NCBI GenBank assembly: GCA_937995865.1
Contig: CALKJA010000031.1
Coordinates: 1-37,706 of the forward strand
Direction: 5' to 3'
Length of the DNA stretch: 37,706 bases
Source: an uncultured Paracoccaceae bacterium
GTDB lineage: Bacteria; Pseudomonadota; Alphaproteobacteria; Rhodobacterales; Rhodobacteraceae
The translations under genes were made by a program, and so were the position numbers. Below the pieces are notes generated by a model. The model saw only the letters and a list, made by a program, of their open reading frames with translations, was not told the origin of the DNA and made no database searches. Positions 27,621 through 36,236 of this stretch are shown here, in pieces (within the stretch, counting starts at the first letter, position 1; each line of letters begins with the position of its first letter).

Positions 27621-28657
27621 ATGCCCCCCTTAAGCGCGGCCACCAGATCCGGCCGGATAACCCCGCCCACGGCTGGCACATAGCGCCCCTGCCCCAAAAC
27701 ACGAGTCAGCGCGTCATAGCGACCGCCCGTTGCAACAGGTGGCAGGTCAGCAGCCGTAAACCCGAAGACAAAGCCATCGTAATATTCCATCGACGTGCGC
27801 CCATAGGACACCTCGAAATCCAGAGTGGCGGGATCGATGCCTGCATCACTCAACGCATCCAAGCGTGCCGCCAATCGCGCAACCTCTCCTGCGATGCCGG
27901 CCATGTCTCTTGCGGCAACCTTCAGCGCCTTGAGTGCGGCAGGCGCCGGGCCTTTGATGCTCATCACATGTTCAAGTGCTGTCCGGGCGGATTCTGCCAG
28001 CGGCGGCGCCGCGCGATCCGCGTCCAGCCGCGCCAGGCGGGCTGCCACATCCGCCCCACTGCGCAGCCCGATCACAGGCCCGCTGACCACGTTTTCCGGC
28101 GCGGACGGCACATCCGCAAAACGATCCAGAAGATCGCGGAACCGTGTCGGCCGCCACAAATGGCGCATCAACGCAGCCTTGCGCGCCGGTGTTGTCTCTA
28201 AATGCTCTACCGCCGCGCGAAGGATCGCCATATCCCCAATCACGGCGCGGACAGGCAAACCGGCAAGCGCGCCGTGAAACTCTGCAAAAAGCGCGGCTTC
28301 CACACCTTCAGGCGCGGCACGGTCAAACACTTCGAACCCAACTTGCGGGTATTCCGATGGGCGTCCCGTTTCGCTTTCTTGGCGCCGAAAGACCGGCCCC
28401 GCATAGGTATAGCGCGCTGGCTCTGCTTTGGCGGCCATATGCATCTGCACCACAGGAACCGTGAAATCCGGGCGCAGCATCTGCTCCCCGCGCAGCGGGT
28501 CTTGGGTCACATAAGCGCGGCCGCGAATATCTTCTCCATAGAGATCAAGCAGGGTGGCTGCCGGTTGCAAAATGTCCGCTTCGATCCGTACGGCACCTGC
28601 GGCCTCAAACCGGGCCAGTAGCGTGTCACGCGTTGTCCGGATCGCTTCAGCCTGCAC
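27617..28657 (-). CDS. hisZ: ATP phosphoribosyltransferase regulatory subunit (HisRS-like)
   Basis: Paralogue of histidyl-tRNA synthetase that activates and gives histidine control to short HisG. The start is the GTG at 28657 (reading [21 protein letters not shown]). It has GGAGG upstream and overlaps the last 11 nt of hisS; the open frame extends upstream but only as a shadow inside hisS. This gives 346 residues. Class II synthetase-like segments are [48 protein letters not shown] and [19 protein letters not shown]. It lacks an anticodon-binding domain, as expected. Located directly between hisS, its likely ancestor, and hisG. Confidence 0.95.
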   Translation of the reverse strand: MQAEAIRTTRDTLLARFEAAGAVRIEADILQPAATLLDLYGEDIRGRAYVTQDPLRGEQMLRPDFTVPVVQMHMAAKAEPARYTYAGPVFRRQESETGRPSEYPQVGFEVFDRAAPEGVEAALFAEFHGALAGLPVRAVIGDMAILRAAVEHLETTPARKAALMRHLWRPTRFRDLLDRFADVPSAPENVVSGPVIGLRSGADVAARLARLDADRAAPPLAESARTALEHVMSIKGPAPAALKALKVAARDMAGIAGEVARLAARLDALSDAGIDPATLDFEVSYGRTSMEYYDGFVFGFTAADLPPVATGGRYDALTRVLGQGRYVPAVGGVIRPDLVAALKGGM

Positions 28658-30155
28658 GTTGGGCCTCCAGCATCTTGCGCACCTCAGCGACCAACGCATC
28701 GCGCGGCACTTCGATTTGTGAGGGCCGCGATTTCCATTCCTCAAGACTTGCGTCTTTGGCCAGTTCCGCCCCAAGGATCAGATCCTTGATCTGCACGACG
28801 CCGCGGTCCTTTTCGTCACCACCCTCGATGATTGCGATTGGGCTGGCGCGGCGATCCGCATATTTCATCTGATTGCCAAAATTCTTGGGGTTTCCAAGAT
28901 AAACTTCGGCCCGGATGCCCACGCTGCGCAATTCTGAAACCATCGCTTGATAATCGGCCATCCTGTCACGATCCATGACCGTGACAACAACGGGGCCTTG
29001 CAACTCTGTTCCAATCTTGCCTGTGGCCCGCAGAGCGGCCAACAAGCGATCAACGCCAATAGAAACGCCTGTCGCGGGCACCTCTTGGCCAGTGAAGCGT
29101 TTGACCAAATCGTCATACCTTCCGCCACCGGCAACAGACCCAAACTGGACCGTCTGGCCCTTTTCATTCTGCACATCAAAGGTCAGCTCGGCCTCGTAAA
29201 CGGGACCGGTGTAATAGCCAAGACCGCGGACAACTGCCGGATCAATTTCGATGCGATCCGGGCCATAACCGCCTGCGTCCAATAGGGCTGCGATCTGCTC
29301 AAGCTCGCCTACGCCGTCTTCGCCCACTTTGGACCCTTCTACCAAACAGCGGAGCCGCGCGACTGTGACCGCGCCGCTTTCGCCCTTGGCGTCCATAAAG
29401 CCGATGACAACGTCAGCCTGAGCATCTGTCAGCCCAGCACCTTTGGTGAAGTCCCCGCTTTCATCTTTGCGGCCTTCGCCAAGCAAGGCACGCACGCCTT
29501 CAACGCCAAGCCGGTCCAACTTATCAATCGCGCGCAGGACAATGCCGCGCTCGGCTTCTTTATCATCACCGGATAAGCCCGCGACCTCCATGACACCGTT
29601 CAAAACCTTGCGGTTATTGACTCGGATCACATAGTCGCCGCGCGCGATGCCCACGGCCTCCAGCGTATCGGACAGCATCGCACAGATCTCAGCATCCGCC
29701 GCCATCGAGGCCGTGCCGACTGTATCCGCATCACATTGATAGAACTGACGATACCGGCCCGGTCCCGGCTTTTCGTTGCGCCAAACGGGGCCCATCGCAT
29801 AGCGCCGATACGGTGTAGGCAAATCATTGCGGTGCTGTGCAAATACCCGCGCCAATGGCGCTGTCATGTCATAGCGCAGCGCGACCCAATCGCCCTCGCC
29901 CGCGCCGGTGCCTGTGTCATCTTCTTGCCACGCAAACACACCCTCGTTGGGGCGGTCCACATCGGGCAGGAATTTCCCAAGCGCCTCAACCGTCTCAACG
30001 GCGGATGTTTCAAGCGCGTCAAAGCCATAGCGATGATACACCTCCGCGATCTTGGACAGCATGGTGGCCCTTTCGGTCACCTCACTTCCAAAATAGTCGC
30101 GGAAGCCCTTTGGCGTAATCGCCTTGTGGCGCGGTGCCTTCTTTTGCTTGGCCAT
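28647..30155 (-). CDS. hisS: Histidine--tRNA ligase
   Basis: Class IIa aminoacyl-tRNA synthetase that charges tRNA-His. The ATG at 30155 gives 502 residues beginning [20 protein letters not shown]; the upstream extension of the frame overlaps the divergent slyX. Motif 2 is [21 protein letters not shown], read in two parts around the Pro-Gly. The histidine-specific element is [13 protein letters not shown] and motif 3 is [15 protein letters not shown]-terminal anticodon-binding domain starts near [15 protein letters not shown]. First gene of the hisS-hisZ-hisG-orf operon, and about 100 bp from the divergent slyX. On the minus strand TTGCGA and CTAAAC, 16 nt apart (30192-30219), could be its promoter. 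Confidence 0.96.
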   Translation of the reverse strand: MAKQKKAPRHKAITPKGFRDYFGSEVTERATMLSKIAEVYHRYGFDALETSAVETVEALGKFLPDVDRPNEGVFAWQEDDTGTGAGEGDWVALRYDMTAPLARVFAQHRNDLPTPYRRYAMGPVWRNEKPGPGRYRQFYQCDADTVGTASMAADAEICAMLSDTLEAVGIARGDYVIRVNNRKVLNGVMEVAGLSGDDKEAERGIVLRAIDKLDRLGVEGVRALLGEGRKDESGDFTKGAGLTDAQADVVIGFMDAKGESGAVTVARLRCLVEGSKVGEDGVGELEQIAALLDAGGYGPDRIEIDPAVVRGLGYYTGPVYEAELTFDVQNEKGQTVQFGSVAGGGRYDDLVKRFTGQEVPATGVSIGVDRLLAALRATGKIGTELQGPVVVTVMDRDRMADYQAMVSELRSVGIRAEVYLGNPKNFGNQMKYADRRASPIAIIEGGDEKDRGVVQIKDLILGAELAKDASLEEWKSRPSQIEVPRDALVAEVRKMLEAQRAG

Positions 30156-30257
30156 GATGATATGCCGCCCTTGCTCAGTTGCGCGCCCCGCGTTTAGCCG
30201 CATGGCCGCGCGCTCGCAACCGCTTGGAATCCAGACCGTGCCGGGTATGAAGGGCAT

Positions 30258-30449
30258 ATGGAACAGCTTGAAGAAAAACTCGCCCATCTTGAGAAGGTGG
30301 TGGATGACCTAAGCAGCGTGGTCGCGCGGCAGGACACAGAGATTGCGACGCTCACCCGCAAGGTCGCTTTGCTTATGGAGCGTGAAGTGGCGCGCGGTGA
30401 AAGCGATGGAGGGGTGGTTCTGGGCGATGAGCGCCCGCCGCACTATTAG
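30258..30449 (+). CDS. slyX: SlyX family protein
   Basis: A 63-residue coiled-coil protein. The first 45 residues are heptad-rich ([21 protein letters not shown]). The C-terminus ends with the family hallmark ERPPHY. SlyX is widespread in Proteobacteria and its function is not established. An AAGGG site precedes the ATG. It is divergent from hisS and ends directly against the stop of the convergent lipoprotein gene (30449/30450). Confidence 0.9.
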   Translation: MEQLEEKLAHLEKVVDDLSSVVARQDTEIATLTRKVALLMEREVARGESDGGVVLGDERPPHY

Positions 30450-31607
30450 TCAGCGCACTTCTTTAAAGTCTTTGGCCACAACCGTACCATTGTGGATCAG
30501 CATATCCGCCCATTTTGGGTTGGTCCCAAACCGATCATAAACGCTCACAAAAACCGTGCTGCGCTCCAAAGTCGCAAAGCGGCTGGAAGAGCAGGTTCTC
30601 TCTACCGGAGCCGAACAAACACGCGCGCGGATTCGTTTGTATTCCGTATCTGTGCGGGTGACATTGGTATCGTTGCGCCCGTCTCTATAGCGCGTGGTTT
30701 CATAGGCATTGGGCCCGCCAAACACCGCCAACGCGGCGCTGAATTTGCGTGGGCATCCATCAGCAAAGCCTGTGATGTAGTGCGCGCGCAAAGCGATGGT
30801 GGACGGATCACTGTCAAAAAGCCGGTAAGCCACGCTGCCCGTTTCAGGATAGCGCGCGACCTCTTTACCTAAATCGCGGCGGCTCAAATCACAAACCCGG
30901 GCGACCGCGCCATATGCGAGTGTGGTGTCACCGGGCATGTCTGGCGCATTTGCCGGAGGGGTCGCATTTTGGCGGTTTCCCCCGCCGCCCAAGCGCGCAA
31001 AAAGCCCGCGGCGCGGCGCGGGGGCCGCTGCGGGTGTGATCTCTGCTGGTGCATCCGGCACGCGCATCTGGGCTGTACCATCACCTTCCACAGTCGGCTC
31101 TGGCAGCGTTGCCACAGCGGGTATGTCAAGATTTGCTGATCCCTGACTGCTGTTCGGACTTTGGCCCGCCCCGCCCAGAAGCCGCGAGAAAAGCCCGGGA
31201 CGGGTGACGTCTTTGTTCGGGGCAATCTCTTGGGCGGCAGTCTCAACACTGGCTCCTGGCTCCGGCTCGGCGCGGGCATCTGCCGTTACCACAGGGGCTG
31301 GGGAAGACGCTCCACGCCGGAAAAGGCCACCAAGCAATCCGCGTTTCGCAGGCGTTTCGGCGCTCAGAGCTTCGGTTGCTGGGGCTTCGGTTGCTGGGGC
31401 TTCGGCCGTTACTGCAATCAATTCCGGCTCTGACGCAAGGGCAGCCGCAGCATCGTCAACCGATGCGCTATCAACGATAGCACTTTCAGCAGTGATATCC
31501 GCCGCGGATTCAGCCGCGTTACTAGCCGCCCCGAAATACGGCAACGTCACACCGCGCCCGCTACAGGCAGCGACCGCAAAAAGCGCAAGTAGAACAAAAA
31601 CACGCAT
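30450..31607 (-). CDS. Outer-membrane or periplasmic lipoprotein with repeated linker motif, function unknown
   Basis: A 385-residue predicted lipoprotein. The N-terminus MRVFVLLALFAVAACSG has a lipobox with the modified Cys at 15. Residues 20-230 form a disordered Ala/Pro/Glu-rich linker with three copies of a basic-hydrophobic motif: KRGLLGGLF (88), RPGLFSRLL (136) and RRGLFARLG (199). From about residue 232 a compact domain begins, with four cysteines (239, 285, 331, 339), enough for two disulfides, and segments such as YITGFADGCPRKF and VFVSVYDRFGTNPKWADM. I do not recognise the domain; similar proteins may be widespread in Rhodobacterales. Its ATG shares one base with the dnaE stop (TAATG), so the two are co-translated. 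Confidence 0.85.
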   Translation of the reverse strand: MRVFVLLALFAVAACSGRGVTLPYFGAASNAAESAADITAESAIVDSASVDDAAAALASEPELIAVTAEAPATEAPATEALSAETPAKRGLLGGLFRRGASSPAPVVTADARAEPEPGASVETAAQEIAPNKDVTRPGLFSRLLGGAGQSPNSSQGSANLDIPAVATLPEPTVEGDGTAQMRVPDAPAEITPAAAPAPRRGLFARLGGGGNRQNATPPANAPDMPGDTTLAYGAVARVCDLSRRDLGKEVARYPETGSVAYRLFDSDPSTIALRAHYITGFADGCPRKFSAALAVFGGPNAYETTRYRDGRNDTNVTRTDTEYKRIRARVCSAPVERTCSSSRFATLERSTVFVSVYDRFGTNPKWADMLIHNGTVVAKDFKEVR

Positions 31608-34600
31608 TACAACTCTTCAACCATCAGCACACCCTCAAGGGACTTCAGAGCTGATTTCACTTGAGGCGAAACCGGGAACTGATCCCCAAGGTCAAGCTCT
31701 ACCTCACCGGGCAAGGCCGGGTCCATAAGGCAAAACGTGATCGGCCCTTTTGCGCCATTCTTCACCGTTTCCGGCAGCCCGGCCAGTACGCCCGCTACGG
31801 ATGGTACAGCCATCTGATCCTCAACAAAGATTTTGAGCCCGGTTGCGCCCACTTGCGCGACGGCATTGTCAATCGGCGTGACCGCACGCCCCAAAAGCTT
31901 GAGCTGGTCGGACTCCAGCGTCGCCTCAACCTGCACCACCACCTTGGAGCCGCTTTCAAGAAAATCGCGGGCCTTCTCCAGCGTGTCCGAGAACATGGTG
32001 ACCTCATACGCGCCTGTGGGATCACTCAGCTGAACAAAGGCAAAGCGGTTACCGCGTGCCGATTTACGCTCCTGCCGGCCACTTACAGACCCGGCAAGTT
32101 TGCCGATCATCGCGCCGCCCTTGTTCTCTGTCTCAGCCACCAAATCGTCTAACGTCATCACGCCGGACCGTTTGAGAGGCGCCATGTAATCATCAAGAGG
32201 ATGACCAGACAGGTAGAATCCGATGGCCTTGAACTCCTCAGACAGGCGTTCCGCCGGGAGCCAATCCTCGCAGGGCACAACCCGCGGTTCGGGCAAATCA
32301 TCGCCCGCCTCCCCGAATAGTGAGACTTGGTTCGATGCCTTTTGATCATGAATCGCCGCAGAATACGCAACAAGCGGATCAAGGCTTTCGAACACCCGCC
32401 GGCGGTTGCGGTCCAACTCATCAAACGCCCCCGCCCGTGCGAGCATTTCAAGCGGCCGCTTACCCACCCGTTTAAGATCTACGCGCCGTGCGAAATCAAA
32501 AAGTGTGGCAAAGGGTTTTCCAGCGCGGCCCTCAGTGACAAGCCGCATCGCTTCAACACCCACATTCTTAAGCGCGCCCAGCGCATAGACCAGCGCACCT
32601 TCATTCACATCGAATGTGGCTTCTGACCTGTTCACGCAAGGCGGAGTATAAGGCAGCGCCAGCGCCTTTTTGACCTCGTTAAAATAGACCGCAAGCTTAT
32701 CTGTCAGGTGCAAATCGCAGTTCATGACGCCCGCCATGAATTCAACCGGGTGGTTCGCCTTGAGCCATGCAGTTTGATAGCTCACCACAGCATACGCCGC
32801 CGCGTGTGACTTGTTGAAACCGTAGTTCGCAAACTTATCCAGCAGCGCCCATGTTTCTTCGGCTTTGGCCTTGTCCACCCCGTTTTCTGCAGAGCCTTGC
32901 AGGAATTTCGGCTTTTCAGCGTCCATCGCTTCTTGGATCTTTTTACCCATCGCGCGGCGCAAAAGATCCGCACCACCCAGCGAATAGCCGGCCATTTGCC
33001 GGGCAATTTCCATCACCTGTTCCTGATAAACGATGATGCCCTGTGTCTCGTCCAGAATATGGTCAACGGTGGGGTGCAAAAGCTCGCGATCTGACAGGCC
33101 GTTCTTGACCTCGCAATACTTCGGAATGTTCTCCATCGGACCGGGTCGGTAGAGCGCGACAAGGGCCACAATATCTTCAATACATGTGGGCTTCATGCGC
33201 TTTAGCGCATCGATCATTCCGCTGGATTCCACCTGAAACACCGCAACTGTCTGACCCGAAGCATAAAGCTTGTAGCTTGCCTCATCATCCAGCGGGATCG
33301 CATTGATTTGGTCTGTTGTGCCCGGCTCCGGGGTGTAAAGCTCCGTCCCATCCGCGGCGATGTGGATGGAGCGTCCGGCGGATTTGATCAGCTTAACGGC
33401 GTTTTCAATCACGGTCAGTGTTTTGAGGCCCAAGAAATCGAATTTGACCAGCCCGGCTTGCTCAACCCATTTCATGTTAAACTGGGTGGCTGGCATGTCT
33501 GATCGCGGATCTTGGTAAAGCGGCACAAGCGCGTCTAGTGGCCTATCTCCGATCACCACGCCCGCCGCGTGGGTCGATGCGTTCCGCAACAAGCCTTCGA
33601 CCTGCTGACCGTAATCCAAAAGCCGTTGAACAACCTCTTCGGCTCTGGCCTCTTCGCGCAAACGCGGCTCATCGGCCAGCGCTTTTTCGATGGAAACGGG
33701 TTTGACCCCCTCCACCGGGATCATCTTGGACAGCCTGTCCACCTGCCCGTAAGGCATCTGAAGCACCCGGCCCACATCCCGCACCGCTGCTTTCGATAAA
33801 AGCGCACCAAAGGTGATGATTTGCCCAACCTTGTCACGCCCGTATTTCTCTTGAACGTAACGGATGACTTCTTCGCGGCGGTCCATACAAAAATCGATGT
33901 CGAAATCGGGCATGGATACCCGCTCGGGGTTCAAGAACCGCTCAAACAGCAGCCCATAGCGCAACGGGTCAAGGTCCGTAATCGTAAGCGCATAGGCCAC
34001 AAGCGATCCCGCACCAGACCCCCGCCCCGGCCCCACCGGGATATCATTCTGCTTCGACCAATGGATAAAGTCCGCCACGATCAGGAAGTATCCCGGAAAC
34101 CCCATCCCCTCGATAATACCAAGCTCAAATTCAAGCCGCGCCTCATAATCCGCAACGCTCACAGCGTGCGGGATCACAGCCAGCCGCGCTTTAAGGCCCT
34201 CTTCGGATTGGCGACGCAGCTCTGCCACTTCGTCATCAGCGAATTTCGGCAGGATCGGATCGCGCGTATAGGCGCGGAACGCACAGCGCTTCGCAATTTC
34301 AACGGTGTTTTCAAGCGCTTCCGGAAGATCCGCAAAGAGCGCCGCCATTTCGTCTTGCGTCTTAAGGTAGTGCTGCGCGGTCAATCGCCGGCGCGGCTCT
34401 TGCTGATCCACATACGCTCCGCCCGCGATGCAAATCAGCGCGTCATGCGCCTCGTACATATCAGGCTTCGGGAAATAGACATCATTTGTGGCCACCAATG
34501 GCAGACCCATCGCATAGGCCATCTCAATAAAGCCTTGTTCGGTCAGCCGTTCCGCCTCGGGCTGTCCGTCTTCGCCCGGGTGGCGCTGAAGCTCAACATA

Positions 34601-35113
34601 AAGCCGATCCCCGTAGATCGCAGACAAATGGTTCATCAGTGTCTGCGCTTTCGGCCGCTGACCTGCTTGCAAAAGCCGCCCCACAGGGCCGTCCGGGCCA
34701 CCGGTCAGACAAATCACATCGGCCGCATTCGCAGACAGTTCTTCAACCGAGACCTGAGGAAGTTGGGTTCCATCGGTCACATACAGGCAGGTGTTGAGCC
34801 GCATCAGCGCTTCATACCCAGCCTCGGATTGAGCCAGCAAAACAAGGGGCGCAGGCGCGCGTGGACGCTCGCCGGGCTGTGCGGGATCGAATGTAAGATC
34901 CACCTGACAGCCGATGATCGGCTGCACGCCTGCCTTGGCTGCACCTTCAGAAAACTCCAACGCACAAAACATGTTGTTAGTATCAGTTACCGCAACCGCA
35001 GGCATGCCCATCGCCGCAATCTGACCGGGCAATTTCTTGAGCCGCATTGCGCCTTCCAGCAGGGAATATTCGGAATGCACACGCAAGTGGATGAATCGAG
35101 GGGTTTTGGTCAT
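31607..35113 (-). CDS. dnaE: DNA polymerase III subunit alpha
   Basis: Replicative polymerase of the chromosome, 1168 residues, full family length. The N-terminal PHP domain has LRVHSEYSLLEGAM (H13) and AVTDTNNMFCALEF. The polymerase core includes the nucleotide-binding GPGRGSGAGSLVAYAL (361-376) and the catalytic aspartates of MPDFDIDFCMDRREEV (403, 405), with the third in VKFDFLGLKTL. A clamp-binding motif QVSLFG follows the fingers/HhH region. The C-terminal part carries the OB-fold segment MIGKLAGSVSGRQERKSARG. The ATG at 35113 is the conserved start. It is DnaE1-type rather than the error-prone DnaE2, judging by PHP and motif conservation. The lipoprotein gene follows with a one-base overlap. 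Confidence 0.97.
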   Translation of the reverse strand: MTKTPRFIHLRVHSEYSLLEGAMRLKKLPGQIAAMGMPAVAVTDTNNMFCALEFSEGAAKAGVQPIIGCQVDLTFDPAQPGERPRAPAPLVLLAQSEAGYEALMRLNTCLYVTDGTQLPQVSVEELSANAADVICLTGGPDGPVGRLLQAGQRPKAQTLMNHLSAIYGDRLYVELQRHPGEDGQPEAERLTEQGFIEMAYAMGLPLVATNDVYFPKPDMYEAHDALICIAGGAYVDQQEPRRRLTAQHYLKTQDEMAALFADLPEALENTVEIAKRCAFRAYTRDPILPKFADDEVAELRRQSEEGLKARLAVIPHAVSVADYEARLEFELGIIEGMGFPGYFLIVADFIHWSKQNDIPVGPGRGSGAGSLVAYALTITDLDPLRYGLLFERFLNPERVSMPDFDIDFCMDRREEVIRYVQEKYGRDKVGQIITFGALLSKAAVRDVGRVLQMPYGQVDRLSKMIPVEGVKPVSIEKALADEPRLREEARAEEVVQRLLDYGQQVEGLLRNASTHAAGVVIGDRPLDALVPLYQDPRSDMPATQFNMKWVEQAGLVKFDFLGLKTLTVIENAVKLIKSAGRSIHIAADGTELYTPEPGTTDQINAIPLDDEASYKLYASGQTVAVFQVESSGMIDALKRMKPTCIEDIVALVALYRPGPMENIPKYCEVKNGLSDRELLHPTVDHILDETQGIIVYQEQVMEIARQMAGYSLGGADLLRRAMGKKIQEAMDAEKPKFLQGSAENGVDKAKAEETWALLDKFANYGFNKSHAAAYAVVSYQTAWLKANHPVEFMAGVMNCDLHLTDKLAVYFNEVKKALALPYTPPCVNRSEATFDVNEGALVYALGALKNVGVEAMRLVTEGRAGKPFATLFDFARRVDLKRVGKRPLEMLARAGAFDELDRNRRRVFESLDPLVAYSAAIHDQKASNQVSLFGEAGDDLPEPRVVPCEDWLPAERLSEEFKAIGFYLSGHPLDDYMAPLKRSGVMTLDDLVAETENKGGAMIGKLAGSVSGRQERKSARGNRFAFVQLSDPTGAYEVTMFSDTLEKARDFLESGSKVVVQVEATLESDQLKLLGRAVTPIDNAVAQVGATGLKIFVEDQMAVPSVAGVLAGLPETVKNGAKGPITFCLMDPALPGEVELDLGDQFPVSPQVKSALKSLEGVLMVEEL

Positions 35114-35170
35114 GGCGCCACCCTATGGTGCGGCGCGGCGGGTTTGAAGGAAAAGCTGACACGGGTTGAA

Positions 35171-35247
35171 ATACTTAGCCATTCGGAAAACTATCTTGAC
35201 GGCAGGCTCGTCGCACTGATACTTAGCCATATGGATAACAAACTTGA
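35171..35247 (+). repeat. Imperfect tandem duplication over the arsR-type gene start
   Basis: ATACTTAGCCAT occurs at 35171-35182 and again at 35219-35230, exactly 48 bp apart. Similarity continues past the 12-mer: 24 of the first 29 bases match. The second copy runs through the ATG at 35231 into the gene. In the first copy the corresponding triplet is TCG, so it is not a start. Confidence 0.85.
35196..35224 (+). promoter_or_regulatory. Candidate promoter giving a leaderless arsR-type transcript
   Basis: TTGACG (35196-35201), a 17-nt spacer and ATACTT (35219-35224) form a plausible promoter whose start point would fall at or next to the A of the ATG at 35231. No ribosome site is visible before that ATG, which fits a leaderless mRNA. 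The -10 lies inside the second repeat copy, where the regulator itself could bind. Confidence 0.4.
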
Positions 35248-35560
35248 TACCTTCTTTGCCGCCCTCGCGGACCCAACCCGCCGTGCAGTAATCGAGCGGC
35301 TGATCAACGGCCCTGCGGCCGTCTCAGATCTGCACGCCCCCCATGACATAGCCCTGCCAACTTTCATGAAGCATCTGTCGCGGCTTGAAGCTGCCGGGCT
35401 TGTGCGGACGCACAAAAAAGGGCGGGTGCGCACGGTTCACATTGAGGCCGCCCCACTTGCCGCCGCTGAAAGCTGGCTCAGCAAACAACGCAGCCTATGG
35501 GAAAGCCGTCTCAACCGGCTCGACGCACTTGCAAATCACATGGAAAGGAATGCCCTATGA
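35231..35560 (+). CDS. ArsR-family HTH transcriptional regulator
   Basis: A 109-residue winged-helix repressor. It begins MDNKLDTFFAALADPTRRAVIERL, the typical ALADPTRR helix of the ArsR subgroup that pairs with SRPBCC proteins. The recognition region is LPTFMKHLSRLEAAGLVRTHKKGR, and the wing is VRTVHIEAAPL. There are no metal-binding Cys pairs (no CxC in the HTH), so it is unlikely to sense metals directly. The ATG overlaps a duplicated upstream element and has no ribosome site. Its stop overlaps the next start as ATGA, so the regulator and the SRPBCC protein form a two-gene operon, probably autoregulated. Confidence 0.93.
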   Translation: MDNKLDTFFAALADPTRRAVIERLINGPAAVSDLHAPHDIALPTFMKHLSRLEAAGLVRTHKKGRVRTVHIEAAPLAAAESWLSKQRSLWESRLNRLDALANHMERNAL

Positions 35561-36003
35561 CCACCGATACTGATCACTTCGCCTTTGAGCGGGACTTCGC
35601 TGCCGCACCTGATCGCATGTGGCACCTTCTGACATCTGATGAAGGCCGTCGTGCCTGGGGTGCACCGGGAGAGACCACCCTCACAACCCTGGCGTCTGAT
35701 TTCCGCGTGGGCGGCGAAGACCGCCACCGCTGCGGCCCCGAAGAGGCTCCGGAATTTGAATCCATCACCCGATGGTATCACATCGCCGGCCCGTCAGATG
35801 CCGTTTATTCCGAACAGATCGAGGCAGGCGGGATGGCTCTCGGAACCAGCCTCGTGACCTTCCGGGTCTCGCCAAAGGGTTCAGGCAGCCATGTCAGCTT
35901 TAGCGTTGCGGTCTCTTCTTTCGTCGGCGCAGAGATGATTGGCGAATTCCGCGCTGGATGGGACGGCACATTGGAAAAGCTCGACGCGCTCGGCGCGCAA
36001 TAA
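35557..36003 (+). CDS. SRPBCC/AHSA1-type (START-like) domain protein
   Basis: A 148-residue helix-grip protein starting at the ATG at 35557 (MTTDTDHFAFERDFAAAPDRMWHLLTSDEGRRAWGAPG is the opening region, of which FAAAPDRMWHLLTS is the typical START-like first strand and helix). The end has the long C-terminal helix GEFRAGWDGTLEKLDALG, matching the family's 'GW...L..L' element. These proteins bind hydrophobic small molecules in a cavity; the ligand here is unknown. Pairing with an ArsR regulator by ATGA overlap is a recurrent arrangement, and suggests the regulator controls this protein. Confidence 0.92.
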   Translation: MTTDTDHFAFERDFAAAPDRMWHLLTSDEGRRAWGAPGETTLTTLASDFRVGGEDRHRCGPEEAPEFESITRWYHIAGPSDAVYSEQIEAGGMALGTSLVTFRVSPKGSGSHVSFSVAVSSFVGAEMIGEFRAGWDGTLEKLDALGAQ

Positions 36004-36236
36004 CCGCGCATTTGACGCGCCGCAAATATCCCTCGAAAGCCGCGCATTTCAACGGTGAGGCCTTTGGATCTGCCGCGAAACCGGGCAAAACTCCGGCACA
36101 GCAGCTCCTTCCTGCGCCTACCTCTTGCATTCCAAGCGCGCGCACTGTGTCATAGGCAATGATACGGGCGCGCGCTCTACGCCGCATCGGGCGCGCCAAA
36201 CACCCGCAACCATTGTAGCGCGGCCATTGGCATCTT

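Noticed and set aside
33821-35560. Plus-strand open frame of 579 codons ending in the ArsR-type gene
   Set aside because: Most of it is antisense to dnaE. Only the part from the ATG at 35231 is a real gene, so it is not a fusion protein.
36004-36236. A small gene or terminator between the SRPBCC gene and xdhA
   Set aside because: The CCGCGCATTT string occurs twice (36004 and about 36041) and there are weak inverted repeats, but no hairpin with a T-run and no credible start with a ribosome site.
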